DNA of 64,000 bases, taken from positions 124,001-188,000 of the forward strand of contig CBDCZY010000001.1 in assembly GCA_965224745.1 (NCBI GenBank), in the 5' to 3' direction. Under the pieces are notes generated by a model that did not search any database, was not told the origin of the DNA, and saw nothing but the letters and a program-made list of their open reading frames with translations. Within the stretch, counting starts at the first letter, position 1. Each line of letters opens with the position of its first letter. This DNA is from CBDCZY01 sp965224745 (GTDB lineage: Bacteria > Pseudomonadota > Gammaproteobacteria > Methylococcales > Methylomonadaceae). The position numbers were made by a program, and so were the translations under genes. Positions 27,881-37,175 of the stretch are shown here, in pieces.

Positions 27881-28192
27881 ATGAGCGAAATGAATATCAA
27901 CCAAGTGCTAGCACAAATTCGTGCGATGTCAGCGGATGCCAGTAATAAGACGCAAACCGTTGACGAAGCATCTAATTTTTCCACGCTATTAAAGCAGTCG
28001 GTTGATGCTGTCAATGAAACGCAACAAGAAGCGGCCAGTATGTCCCATGAATTCGAAGTAGGAGAATCAGATGCGAGCTTAGCAGAAGTCATGGTTTCTC
28101 TGCAAAAAGCCAACGTGTCTTTTCAGGCGATGACCCAAGTTCGTAACAAATTGGTTGATGCTTATCAAGACATCATGAACATGGGATTATGA
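27881..28192 (+). CDS. fliE: flagellar hook-basal body protein FliE
   Basis: A 103-residue protein with the conserved C-terminal FliE pattern (ASLAEVMVSLQKANVSFQAM ... VRNKLVDAYQDIMNM). FliE forms the junction between the MS ring and the proximal rod and is exported by the flagellar type III system. Normal length. First gene after the sigma-54 promoter. Confidence 0.92.
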   Translation: MSEMNINQVLAQIRAMSADASNKTQTVDEASNFSTLLKQSVDAVNETQQEAASMSHEFEVGESDASLAEVMVSLQKANVSFQAMTQVRNKLVDAYQDIMNMGL

Positions 28193-28301
28193 TCGTAACC
28201 GCAGTTTTATTGATATCGCTAACTTTTCTGACGAGATATGTTTGTTTGGACGAGCTATTGGTCAGCTATTTTGCTCTTGACATCGATCATAAACAACAGC
28301 A

Positions 28302-30041
28302 ATGAGCGAAGACGCTACAACACAATTGGTGCCAACCAACGGTGCCACTGAGCTGGTTGCGGAAAAACCGGTAAAAGAAGCCAATAATCCGCTGCTAAAA
28401 GGTTTCAATGGGTTAGCTGTAAGCCGGCAAGTAGGGTTAATATTAGGTGTGGCCTTCAGTTTAGCCATGGCTATCGCTGTCGTTTTGTGGTCGAGCGAAG
28501 CTGATTACAAATTATTGTTTGCCAGTGTCGATGGACAAGATGTCGGCGAAGTATTTGGTGCCCTTGATAAATTGAATGTCGACTATAAAGTGGCGTCGGA
28601 TTCTGGTGCGATCATGGTGCCTGCTGATGACATTCATTCGTTACGCTTAAAATTAGCCAGCCAAGGATTGCCAAAGACCAATAGCATAGGGTATGAATTA
28701 CTCGAAAAAGAATCTGCTTTTGGTACCAGTAAAAGTATGGAAAAATCCCGTTTTAAACGGGCGTTGGAAGGCGAGATTGCTCTGTCTATTGCCTCCATTC
28801 AAAATATCAAAAGTGCTCGGGTATTACTGGCATTACCTAAACAATCGGTTTTCATTCGTAAACGAAAGAAACCCAGTGCATCGGTCATTGTCAATTTATA
28901 TCCCGGCAGAACTTTAGAAAAAGGCCAGGTCGAAGCAATTTTGCATTTGGTTGCCTCCAGCGTACCCATGCTGGAAACAGCGCAGGTGACAATCGTTGAT
29001 CAAAAAGGGCGCTTACAGAATGCGAAAGGCGCTAACTCTGAGATGTATCTGACCTCCAAACAATTCGAGTATAAAAAGAACATCGAAGACCATTTGGTGG
29101 AACGCATCGAAAATATACTGATACCCTTGGTGGGTGATGATGCTATGCGCGCTCAGCTTACTGCCGATGTCGATTTTTCCATTACTGAAAAAACCCAAGA
29201 GCTTTACAATCCTGATTTACCAGCGTTAAGAAGCGAGCAAACACAAGAAGAGCAAAATGCACAAAACGGCATTCAAGGCGTACCGGGTGCGCTCTCCAAT
29301 CAACCGCCGCCGGCAGGTGTAGCGCCGGAATTAGCGAATGGTGAAAAAACGGGTAACAACGAGGCAGGCAATGCTTCCTCAAGAAAATCCTCGACTCGTA
29401 ATTTTGAGTTAGATAAAACAATTAGTCACACACGCTTTGCAGCGGGCGATTTGAAACGATTATCGGTTGCTGTTGTCATTGATAATCAACGGGTAACCCA
29501 AGCAGATGGTACTGTAGAGAGTCGCCCTTATTCGCCGGAAGAACTCAATCGTTTTACTGAACTGGTTCAACAAGCCGTTGGATTTGATGTGATGCGAGGT
29601 GATCGTGTGACCGTGACCAACGCAGCCTTTAGAGCGCCCGACCCGGCTGAAGCATTTCCAGACATACCTTTATGGGAACAACCTTGGTTTATGGGAGCCA
29701 TGAAACAGCTCGTAGCAGTCTTGGTGATATTGTTTTTGATATTCGGAGTCCTTAGGCCAACTATGCGCGGCTTGGTGGCGAAGGAACCTGACGAAAAAAA
29801 CAAGCAAGCAGAAACAGAAGGCACTTTATCATACGATGAAGAAGGCAATCCTGTCATGGTGGATGCAGAGGGTAATCCTATGCCAGATGCGCCACTTGCG
29901 CTGGATGAGCCGGAAGATCTATTGCTGCTCGAATCCCCGCAAAGTTATGAAAAACGTTTGGACTACATTCGCAAGCTGGTTGATAACGATGCTAAGCGAG
30001 TGTCTCAAGTGATTAAAGCCTGGGTAGCTGTCAATGAGTGA
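28302..30041 (+). CDS. fliF: flagellar MS-ring protein FliF
   Basis: A 579-residue protein with one N-terminal helix (about 45-63), a YscJ/FliF ring-building region, a second ring domain interrupted by a Gln/Asn/Pro-rich low-complexity insert (about 310-360), a C-terminal helix (about 463-485) and an acidic tail that binds FliG. It builds the inner-membrane ring. The ribosome site is weak. A GG-N11-GC sequence upstream has the wrong spacing for a sigma-54 site. It overlaps fliG by 8 bases. Confidence 0.94.
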   Translation: MSEDATTQLVPTNGATELVAEKPVKEANNPLLKGFNGLAVSRQVGLILGVAFSLAMAIAVVLWSSEADYKLLFASVDGQDVGEVFGALDKLNVDYKVASDSGAIMVPADDIHSLRLKLASQGLPKTNSIGYELLEKESAFGTSKSMEKSRFKRALEGEIALSIASIQNIKSARVLLALPKQSVFIRKRKKPSASVIVNLYPGRTLEKGQVEAILHLVASSVPMLETAQVTIVDQKGRLQNAKGANSEMYLTSKQFEYKKNIEDHLVERIENILIPLVGDDAMRAQLTADVDFSITEKTQELYNPDLPALRSEQTQEEQNAQNGIQGVPGALSNQPPPAGVAPELANGEKTGNNEAGNASSRKSSTRNFELDKTISHTRFAAGDLKRLSVAVVIDNQRVTQADGTVESRPYSPEELNRFTELVQQAVGFDVMRGDRVTVTNAAFRAPDPAEAFPDIPLWEQPWFMGAMKQLVAVLVILFLIFGVLRPTMRGLVAKEPDEKNKQAETEGTLSYDEEGNPVMVDAEGNPMPDAPLALDEPEDLLLLESPQSYEKRLDYIRKLVDNDAKRVSQVIKAWVAVNE

Positions 30042-31032
30042 TAAAACGGGTATTGAAAAAGCTGCGCTATTACTGTTGACTTTGGGCCCGGATCGGGCAG
30101 CAGAAATCCTCAAATTAATGTCGCCGACTCAAGTCCAGACAGTCGGTATGACGATGGCTAGTTTAGACGATGTTAAATCGGAAGAAGTGGATGAGGTGCT
30201 GGAAGAATTCATCGAAACCATCAAAAACCAGACCTCACTGGGTGTGGACTCAGATGATTACATCAGAGATATGTTGATCGACGCTTTGGGTGAAGATAAA
30301 GCGGGTCATGTGATTGATCGCATTATGATAGGGCGTAATAGTAAAGGGTTAGAGCAGTTAAAATGGATGGAGCCTAGAGCCATCTCCGAGTTAATTCGGT
30401 TTGAACATCCGCAAATTATTGCCGTATTACTGTCGTTGTTGGATGCTGATCTAGCCGCCGAAGTACTAACCTTTATCCCAGCCAACATGCACGCAGATAT
30501 TCTCATGCGTATTGCTACCGTAGAGGGTGTCCAACCTTCAGCTCTTAAAGAACTTGATGCCATCATGGAGCGGCAATTGTCGGGGAGTCAAAACGTTCAA
30601 TCCTCCAATGTGGGCGGTATTGATCGGGTTGCTAATATCCTCAATTTTATTGAAGGCAGCGTAGCCAACGAAATCATGGAAAAAATTGAGGAAACTGATG
30701 CCGAGCTTAATCAACAAATCCAGGATAAATTATTTGTCTTTGCTGATCTCGTGGGCTTGGATGATCGTGGCACTCAAGCTCTAATGCGTGAAATATCGAC
30801 TGATCAACTCATGCTTGCTCTACGGGGGGCTGAAGATTCCTTAAAAGAAAAAATCTTTAACAATATGTCGAAACGTGCTGCAGATATGCTTCGTGACGAT
30901 CTTGAAGCAGCGCCACCGGTTAAAGTTAGTGAAGTTGAGATGGCGCAGAAAGAAATTCTGGTGGTTGCCAAACGTTTAGCAGATTCTGGTGAAATTTCCT
31001 TAGGCGGCGGCGGTGGGGATGACCTCATCTAA
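30034..31032 (+). CDS. fliG: flagellar motor switch protein FliG
   Basis: A 332-residue protein with the three FliG domains: N-terminal FliF-binding, middle (MEPRAISELIRFEHPQIIAV, an EHPQ motif) and C-terminal torque domain with charged residues (DDRGTQALMREISTDQL). It transmits torque from MotA to the rotor. Its ATG overlaps the end of fliF, and its Gly-rich end overlaps the start of fliH. Confidence 0.95.
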   Translation: MSDKTGIEKAALLLLTLGPDRAAEILKLMSPTQVQTVGMTMASLDDVKSEEVDEVLEEFIETIKNQTSLGVDSDDYIRDMLIDALGEDKAGHVIDRIMIGRNSKGLEQLKWMEPRAISELIRFEHPQIIAVLLSLLDADLAAEVLTFIPANMHADILMRIATVEGVQPSALKELDAIMERQLSGSQNVQSSNVGGIDRVANILNFIEGSVANEIMEKIEETDAELNQQIQDKLFVFADLVGLDDRGTQALMREISTDQLMLALRGAEDSLKEKIFNNMSKRAADMLRDDLEAAPPVKVSEVEMAQKEILVVAKRLADSGEISLGGGGGDDLI

Positions 31033-31777
31033 ATTACGAGCGTTTAGCGCTCGGGATGTACAAAATGCACAGCCATGGAAATTACCTGATGTATCAGGCA
31101 AAATTTTAGAGCAATTCTCCCAGGTTGATGGTGTAACAGAGTCGGAAAGTGATGCTCAAGCTTCATTAACGGTCGATGCCATTGAAACATTTCAGCAACA
31201 AGCATACGATGAGGCATTTGTCGAAGGTAAGCAACAAGGGATGGACTTTGGCGCCAAAGAAGGGCATAAAGAAGGTTACCAGGTAGGTTTTGAGGAAGGG
31301 TTGCAGGATGGTAAAAAGCAGGGACACGAACAATATAAACAACAACTAGAGCAACAGATAGAGCAGATAAAAGGTGTGCTTACATCGCTTAGTGAACCGT
31401 TACAATCCTTAGATGAGCAAATCGAACTTGAGTTGGTTCAACTTGCTCTTGCAACAGCTCGCTGCATCGTTCTGAAAGAAATTACTGTGGACGAAACGCT
31501 GATTCAATCGGCTCTCCGCCAAGCCTTGGCTGTGCTGCCGGTAGCACATAGAAAATTGGTGTTGAAACTAAATCCAGAGGATGCTGGTCATATTGCGACG
31601 GCTTTGGCGCTCGATGACAAAGCGGCTGATTGTCAGGTCATTGAAGATCCCAAGATCACACGTGGAGGTTGTATTGTGACTACTGAGAATTCTCGTATCG
31701 ATGGCACATTGGAAAAGCGGATGCAAACAGCAATCGAAACCGTTCTAGGTGAAACTTCCAAGCCTTCAAAGCAATGA
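31019..31777 (+). CDS. fliH: flagellar assembly protein FliH
   Basis: A 252-residue regulator of the export ATPase. The middle holds the Gly-rich repeated helix typical of FliH (EGKQQGMDFGAKEGHKEGYQ and onward), followed by an alpha/beta C-terminal domain that binds FliI. I start it at ATG 31019 inside the fliG end; GTG 31013 is an alternative two codons earlier. It overlaps fliI by four bases. Confidence 0.9.
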   Translation: MTSSKLRAFSARDVQNAQPWKLPDVSGKILEQFSQVDGVTESESDAQASLTVDAIETFQQQAYDEAFVEGKQQGMDFGAKEGHKEGYQVGFEEGLQDGKKQGHEQYKQQLEQQIEQIKGVLTSLSEPLQSLDEQIELELVQLALATARCIVLKEITVDETLIQSALRQALAVLPVAHRKLVLKLNPEDAGHIATALALDDKAADCQVIEDPKITRGGCIVTTENSRIDGTLEKRMQTAIETVLGETSKPSKQ

Positions 31778-33150
31778 ATTATTCAGCTGGCTCATTCAAC
31801 GCTGAGCGGCAGTCGGTCTGGTTAAAACGCATACAGCAATATCGCCCTAAACTTCAAGAGATGCCAGGCCCCCTGTTAGAAGGCAAGCTCTCAAGAATGG
31901 TTGGTTTGACGTTAGAAGCCTTGGGCTGTAAAGCGCCCGTAGGTTCTCGTTGCCAGATCATTGCAGCTAATGGTCGATCCATTGAGGCCGAGGTGGTGGG
32001 GTTCGCTGGCGAAAAAACTTATTTAATGCCAATTGGCACGACCAAGGGGTTGGAGCCGGATTGTCGAGTTATACCTATTGGTTATTCGAGTTCAGCTAAA
32101 GTAGGTTTTGGTCTGCTCGGCCGGGTTCTGGACGGAGAAGGCCAGGCTTTAGACGGTAAAGGAACGTTAAAAACCGAAGCGACCATGGGATTATCAGGAG
32201 AAATTATTAATCCGCTTGCTCGCCAACCTATTCGGGAATCGCTTGATGTTGGAATTCGTTCCATCAATGCTTTGCTTAGTGTCGGTAGAGGCCAACGTTT
32301 AGGGTTATTCGCCGGAACAGGGGTGGGCAAAAGTGTCTTGCTGGGCATGATGACTCGATTTACCGAAGCAGATGTGATCGTAGTTGGATTGATCGGCGAA
32401 AGAGGTCGTGAGGTCAACGAATTTGTGCATAAAATATTAGGCGAAGAAGGATTGAAACGAGCTGTGGTAGTGGTAACGCCAGCAGACTATCCTCCTTTGA
32501 TGCGAGTTCATGGCGCCATGCTAGCGACTAGTATTGCCGAATATTTTCGTGATCAGGGCAAGAACGTTTTGTTGTTGATGGATTCGTTGACCCGTTTTGC
32601 CCAGGCACATCGTGAAATCGCGCTGGCAATTGATGAGCCTCCCGCAACCCGTGGTTATCCACCTTCCGTGTTCGCCAAAATACCCCATTTGGTAGAGCGG
32701 GCTGGTAATGGCGAGCAAGGAAATGGCTCCATTACAGCATTTTATACGGTATTAACTGAAGGAGATGATCCCAACGATCCAATCGCTGATGCCGCTCGGG
32801 GGATTCTGGATGGACATATTGTGCTATCACGATCACTAGCGGAGGCGGGTCACTTTCCGGCTATCGATATTGAAGCATCAGTCAGTCGTGTCATGCCAGA
32901 TATTGTCGAGAAAGAACATTTGCAATACATTCGAAAATTTCGTCAGTATTATTCGCTGTATCAACAAAACCGCGACTTGATTAGTGTTGGGGCTTATCAA
33001 GCAGGAACTGATACCAAACTTGATGAAGCAATTAAAAAGTTTCCAGCATTGTTAAATTTTTTACAACAAGATATGGATCAATCCATTGATTCGCAGCAAA
33101 GCACAAATGAATTATTGAGTCTTTTGAGCAGCCCAAAAACAACAGATTAA
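31774..33150 (+). CDS. fliI: flagellum-specific ATPase FliI
   Basis: A 458-residue F1-type ATPase with Walker A AGTGVGKS, the DSLTRFAQAHREIALAI segment and the GGxP-equivalent region ATRGYPPSVFAKIP. It powers export through the flagellar type III secretion gate with FliH. Length is normal. Start is coupled to fliH through ATGA. Confidence 0.95.
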   Translation: MNYSAGSFNAERQSVWLKRIQQYRPKLQEMPGPLLEGKLSRMVGLTLEALGCKAPVGSRCQIIAANGRSIEAEVVGFAGEKTYLMPIGTTKGLEPDCRVIPIGYSSSAKVGFGLLGRVLDGEGQALDGKGTLKTEATMGLSGEIINPLARQPIRESLDVGIRSINALLSVGRGQRLGLFAGTGVGKSVLLGMMTRFTEADVIVVGLIGERGREVNEFVHKILGEEGLKRAVVVVTPADYPPLMRVHGAMLATSIAEYFRDQGKNVLLLMDSLTRFAQAHREIALAIDEPPATRGYPPSVFAKIPHLVERAGNGEQGNGSITAFYTVLTEGDDPNDPIADAARGILDGHIVLSRSLAEAGHFPAIDIEASVSRVMPDIVEKEHLQYIRKFRQYYSLYQQNRDLISVGAYQAGTDTKLDEAIKKFPALLNFLQQDMDQSIDSQQSTNELLSLLSSPKTTD

Positions 33151-33174
33151 TCCTTTTAACTTGCAGGTAAAATT

Positions 33175-33639
33175 GTGGCAGCAACCAAATCTCAACGTTT
33201 ATTACCAGTCAAACAACGTTATGATTCTGAAGAGAGATCAGCGTTGCAAGAATTGGCCGCTTTTCAACGAAAACGGCAAGAGCAGCAAGCTCAAATGGCA
33301 AGTTTAAAGAAATTTCGTGCTGATTATTTCGCTAAAAACCAAGAAACTCAAAGCAATATTAACATCAGGCAACTACTCAACTATCGGCATTATATTTCTC
33401 AAATTAATCAGGCAATAGATGAACAAGCTCAATTAATCAACAAAATTGATCAAGAATTAGAGCAAAAGCAACGTTCCTGGCAACGTGCTAAGCAACGTGC
33501 ACAAAGCTTAACCAGGGTTATCCAAGCTGCCTTGGATGATGAAAACAAGCTTGTCATGCAGAGAGAACAAAAAACTATGGACGAACGAGCCGCCCGCAGG
33601 AAAAAAGGCAGGTTTAGTGGCATAGATACTGCTTATTAA
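33175..33639 (+). CDS. fliJ: flagellar export chaperone FliJ
   Basis: A 154-residue protein, almost entirely charged coiled coil (KRQEQQAQMASLKKFRADYF ...), as for FliJ, the central stalk of the FliI hexamer. GTG start at 33175. The C-terminal MDERAARRKKGRF resembles the usual basic tail. It lies between fliI and fliK as expected. Confidence 0.88.
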   Translation: MAATKSQRLLPVKQRYDSEERSALQELAAFQRKRQEQQAQMASLKKFRADYFAKNQETQSNINIRQLLNYRHYISQINQAIDEQAQLINKIDQELEQKQRSWQRAKQRAQSLTRVIQAALDDENKLVMQREQKTMDERAARRKKGRFSGIDTAY

Positions 33640-33666
33640 CTGATTATTAAAGATCAGGAGATGAAA

Positions 33667-35202
33667 ATGGGCCCGCAAAATCAAAATTTGATGTTTCCAA
33701 AAGCTAATCAAAATGAAGCATTTACTCAAAAAAAACAATATCTTGTGGCTAAGAAGAACGGCGGGAATACGATGCAGCCCAAGCAAAAGCCGCAAACCAA
33801 GGAAACGACTCCTTTTGCCAAAGAGCTGGCAAAAGTTACCACTCAGCCAGAAAAAGTAAAGAATATTGGAGATGATCCAAGCTTGACTGATAACCTGAAG
33901 CAAGAGGTTGTTGATCCTTCATCAAATGCTATTTCAGAACCAACAACCAATGAATTAAATCTGCCATTGGATCAGGCGGTTGCTGCAGAGGAAGAAATTG
34001 CCGGGATTATTGGCAATGAATTGCCAACAGGTGACGAGAGTTTTCCCGAAACTCCCTTTCAAGAATCTTCTGTTCTAACCGAAATTCAAGAACAAATCGC
34101 CACCATGCGTTCACAATTGAACGACTGGGAAGAAAGGTTGAGTGACCTTGGTCAAGAAGAAGATGATGCTGAGTTATTAAAACCGGGTGAGTATTTGCCT
34201 AATAACAATAATCGCGATATTTCAACTGAGGTTACTGCTTTTGGATTAGCGGCAAGCGATATTGTTTTAGACAATGAATTGCAGACTGCGAGCGGTGAAA
34301 AACCTCATACCAAACCTGCTTTCAATAAAGGTGAGATTCTTCAAGCGGGTCAAAATATTCGATCCAGTTCAATCTCTTCTCAGGGTTTTGATGACGGAAA
34401 CGCTGATCCTAATGAATCCTTTCATGAAAATAATAAATTTTTGTTTGCTGGTTTGAAGCAACAAGCAGGACAGTCTGGTACGGAAAACCAGGAAGGTGCT
34501 GCATCGGTGGAATTAACGTCCAGTCAAAAGCTGAATTCGTCAGGCCTATTGTCCACAAGCAGCGAATTGGGCGAGGCTACCGTAGAAGAAGATTTCGACC
34601 TACAGTTGGATCAACTCGGACAAGCTGATGATTCTGTCAGCAATGAGCAAAAGGCGAATGGACTATCGCAAACGGCTCAAACACGTGGTAGTGATGTAAA
34701 ACCAACGTCTGTTACCATCAATAGACCTATGGGAGATTTAGCTTGGAAGCAAGAGTTTGGCGAAAGTATTGTATGGTTGGCCGATCGTGCTATTAATAGA
34801 GCTGAAATTAATGTTAATCCACCTCATTTAGGCCCTATTTCCATTCAGGTTGATGTTAAACAGGACAAAGCCAGTGTCGCTTTTAATACCCAGCATGCTG
34901 TCGTTAAAGAAATTATCGAATCGGCCATCCCGAAATTGAAAGAAATGCTGGCCAGTCAACAGATCGATTTGGCCGATGTTAACGTTTCACAAGAGTCGCC
35001 GAACCATCGCAGTGCTCAAGAGTTTACCAGCTCGGGGCAACAATCATCTGCATCTCAAACACCATCCGATCAGATTGACGAGCAGGGCGAAGATTTGGCT
35101 GAAAACGCGGTCGCTGATACATCTTCGGTGCAGGAAGGAAGTGAAAGCATCAATGGTAAAAGTGTAACAAAAACACAAGGTTTGTTTGACGCGCACGCGT
35201 AA
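33667..35202 (+). CDS. fliK: flagellar hook-length control protein FliK
   Basis: A 511-residue protein with a long low-complexity, Gln/Glu/Ser-rich N-terminal ruler region and a C-terminal Flg_hook domain (about 355-440) with INVNPPHLGPISIQVDV, the conserved hook-switch core. It sets hook length and switches export specificity. I chose ATG 33667, with AGGAG six bases upstream; the ATG at 33661 lies directly against AGGAG. It is the last flagellar gene here; fliL-M-N, which usually follow, are absent. Confidence 0.9.
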   Translation: MGPQNQNLMFPKANQNEAFTQKKQYLVAKKNGGNTMQPKQKPQTKETTPFAKELAKVTTQPEKVKNIGDDPSLTDNLKQEVVDPSSNAISEPTTNELNLPLDQAVAAEEEIAGIIGNELPTGDESFPETPFQESSVLTEIQEQIATMRSQLNDWEERLSDLGQEEDDAELLKPGEYLPNNNNRDISTEVTAFGLAASDIVLDNELQTASGEKPHTKPAFNKGEILQAGQNIRSSSISSQGFDDGNADPNESFHENNKFLFAGLKQQAGQSGTENQEGAASVELTSSQKLNSSGLLSTSSELGEATVEEDFDLQLDQLGQADDSVSNEQKANGLSQTAQTRGSDVKPTSVTINRPMGDLAWKQEFGESIVWLADRAINRAEINVNPPHLGPISIQVDVKQDKASVAFNTQHAVVKEIIESAIPKLKEMLASQQIDLADVNVSQESPNHRSAQEFTSSGQQSSASQTPSDQIDEQGEDLAENAVADTSSVQEGSESINGKSVTKTQGLFDAHA

Positions 35203-35453
35203 TTGATACACACCAAAATTCAGTGCAATGAGATGTTTGTTATTCACGGTGGGTAATAATATGCAGATTGCCCGTCAATAATTCACATTTTCAGATGACG
35301 TTCACTGATTGATAGAGCTAACCTTCTGACGCCTCCTGTCAGTAAGATACTTGGAAGTAAACCCGTCATTCTATTCTAGAAGCCAACCTCTACGCATTAT
35401 TGCAGCGTTCAAAACTTAGCCAGTCACCAGGCTTCACTACAGTAAAATTTCAT

Positions 35454-36217
35454 GGCATTGCTAATTTAGTATAGTTTTATGTTAGAATTAAATTTTTGAT
35501 ATCTTTCTAAAGAGAGCGAGAAATTTAATGGAATGCCCTAAATGCAAATCTAATAAAAACATCAAAGATGGTATCGTAAAACAAAAGCAGCGTTACAAAT
35601 GTAAAGAATGTAATTTTCGATATACTGTTGCTAGTGGCTCGGGAGCCAAACCATTCTATTTAAGAAAGATGGCTCTTCAATTATATCTTGAAGGATTAGG
35701 GTTTCGTTCAATTGGTCGGGTTTTGAACGTAAGCAATGTCACGGTACTAAATTGGATTAGATCCTTTGGTGAGCAAGTTGCCGAATTGAAAAGTCCTGAA
35801 CAAGTGATTTATGCTGAGATGGATGAAATGCATACCTATGTGGGTCAAAAAAAAGCTATAAATGGATATGGATTGCTGTTGATAGATATGGGAAAAAATT
35901 CATCAATTTCATTGTTGGCGACCGAAGCGTACAGACAGGACAAAAACTCTGGGAAGGAATTGAAGATCAATTAAATGGAACAATAGCAACCGATTATTGG
36001 CAGCCCTATGAACATTTTATTCCTAGCGAAAAACACGTTCAATCCAAAGCTGAAACATACACAGTTGAAGGCTACAATAGTATCTTTAGACATTTTCTTG
36101 CACGAATGAGAAGAAAGACAAAATGTTACACAAAAAGTGTTCGAATGCTTGAGCTGTCTATATTACTCTTAATGCATAAAAGAAATGGAACGTTAACTAT
36201 ACTAAATTAGCAATGCC
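35454..36217 (+). mobile_element. IS1-family element, copy 2, apparently intact
   Basis: 764 bp with the same 23-bp inverted ends as copy 1 (35454-35476 and 36195-36217), flanked by 8-bp duplications AATTTCAT at 35446-35453 and 36218-36225. It lies 251 bases after fliK and separates the flagellar and polysaccharide genes. The transposase frame is whole apart from the expected slip. Confidence 0.93.
35528..36210 (+). CDS. IS1-family transposase (InsA-InsB with minus-one frameshift)
   Basis: The zero frame (35528-35974) gives an InsA-like zinc finger with CxxC pairs and a helix-turn-helix. An A8 run at 35857-35864 (GGTCAAAAAAAAGC) is where a minus-one slip would join it to the frame containing AVDRYGKKFINFIVGDRSVQ and YTVEGYNSIFRHFLARMRRK, the IS1-type DDE catalytic region. 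The stop TAG at 36208-36210 lies inside the right inverted repeat. IS1-family elements use such slippage to make the active InsAB' protein. Confidence 0.85.
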
Positions 36218-36225
36218 AATTTCAT

Positions 36226-36583
36226 TAAGCCCCATAAAAGGTATTCGTCTGTAACTGATTAAACTGGTATGATGGAGCCTTTTTAAGGTCGCTTTTGTAA
36301 ATACAGATGAAGCATTGAGGGTATGCTTTGGTGAAAAGGCTTAATTCTTATTTGTTCGCATTCAAAATAAACAAGCATGGAGATGACCTAACGGTTGATT
36401 TTTTGAGTTCAACTGGTGTGATTTGACCGTTATCCATGTAGCAGTGCAGTTTTCAGTATTTTCTAAAATTAGTGTCCCAACCCTTACTTAAACACAATAT
36501 AGTATTTTGAGATTGAATTTTAAGCTTTTTATCAAACATGCTCGAGCTTAATTGATTTTTTTAACGGAGAGGAAGAGGATTAA
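36226..36583. other. intergenic region upstream of the polysaccharide cluster
   Basis: 358 AT-rich bases. I see no gene, no GG-N10-GC sigma-54 site and no clear hairpin. GGAGAGGAAGAGG directly before 36584 supplies the ribosome site for the first polysaccharide gene, so its promoter must lie here or be supplied by the IS1 copy. Confidence 0.4.
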
Positions 36584-37168
36584 ATGATTGATTCAAAAAA
36601 AAATATTTTTAATTTCCATTTAGTAGTTCTGTTTTTGTTGCTAGGTTTTTTTGGTCCTGTTGCTCATGCAGCAGAAGTTAATAACCAGGGTTATATTATC
36701 AACCCGGGCGATACTTTGGGTATTTCGGTTTGGAAAGAAGAAGAACTAATCCGAGAGCGACGCGTTTTACCTGATGGAAGTATCAGCTTTCCGTTGGCAG
36801 GCACTATTCAAGTCGCAGGTAAAAGCGTAAAGCAAGTAGAAGCAGTATTAACCAAAAAAATCTCTGACTACATAACAGACCCGGTTATCAATGTTTCTTT
36901 AAATTCTGTAGAAGGAAATGTTGTTTATGCCATTGGGCAAGTAAAAGCACCCGGACAATTTATTATGTATCAGCCTATGGATGTGATGCAAATCCTCAGT
37001 TTGGCTGGTGGATTAACTCCTTTTGCTAAATCGAATAGTATTAAAATCTTAAGAAGGACTGCTAAAGAATCTGTGGCTATTGACTTTGAGTACAGCGACA
37101 TAGCGGATGGAGATAATTTAGACAAGAATCTGATCTTAAAAAGTGGTGATGTTATCGTAGTACCTTAA
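36584..37168 (+). CDS. polysaccharide export protein, XrtA/PEP-CTERM-system type (Wza-like)
   Basis: A 194-residue protein with a signal peptide (about 1-30, cut near AHAAE), a Poly_export domain (YIINPGDTLGISVWKEEELI, then RVLPDGSISFPLAGTIQVAG) and one SLBB domain (VYAIGQVKAPGQFIM). It is short compared with E. coli Wza, as in exosortase-associated clusters. It should be an outer-membrane or periplasmic piece of the polysaccharide channel. First gene of a five-gene plus-strand series. Confidence 0.88.
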   Translation: MIDSKKNIFNFHLVVLFLLLGFFGPVAHAAEVNNQGYIINPGDTLGISVWKEEELIRERRVLPDGSISFPLAGTIQVAGKSVKQVEAVLTKKISDYITDPVINVSLNSVEGNVVYAIGQVKAPGQFIMYQPMDVMQILSLAGGLTPFAKSNSIKILRRTAKESVAIDFEYSDIADGDNLDKNLILKSGDVIVVP

Positions 37169-37175
37169 AAACAGA

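Noticed and set aside
28193..28301. Possible sigma-54 promoter before fliF
   Set aside because: GG and GC are 11 bases apart rather than 10, and the surrounding match is poor.
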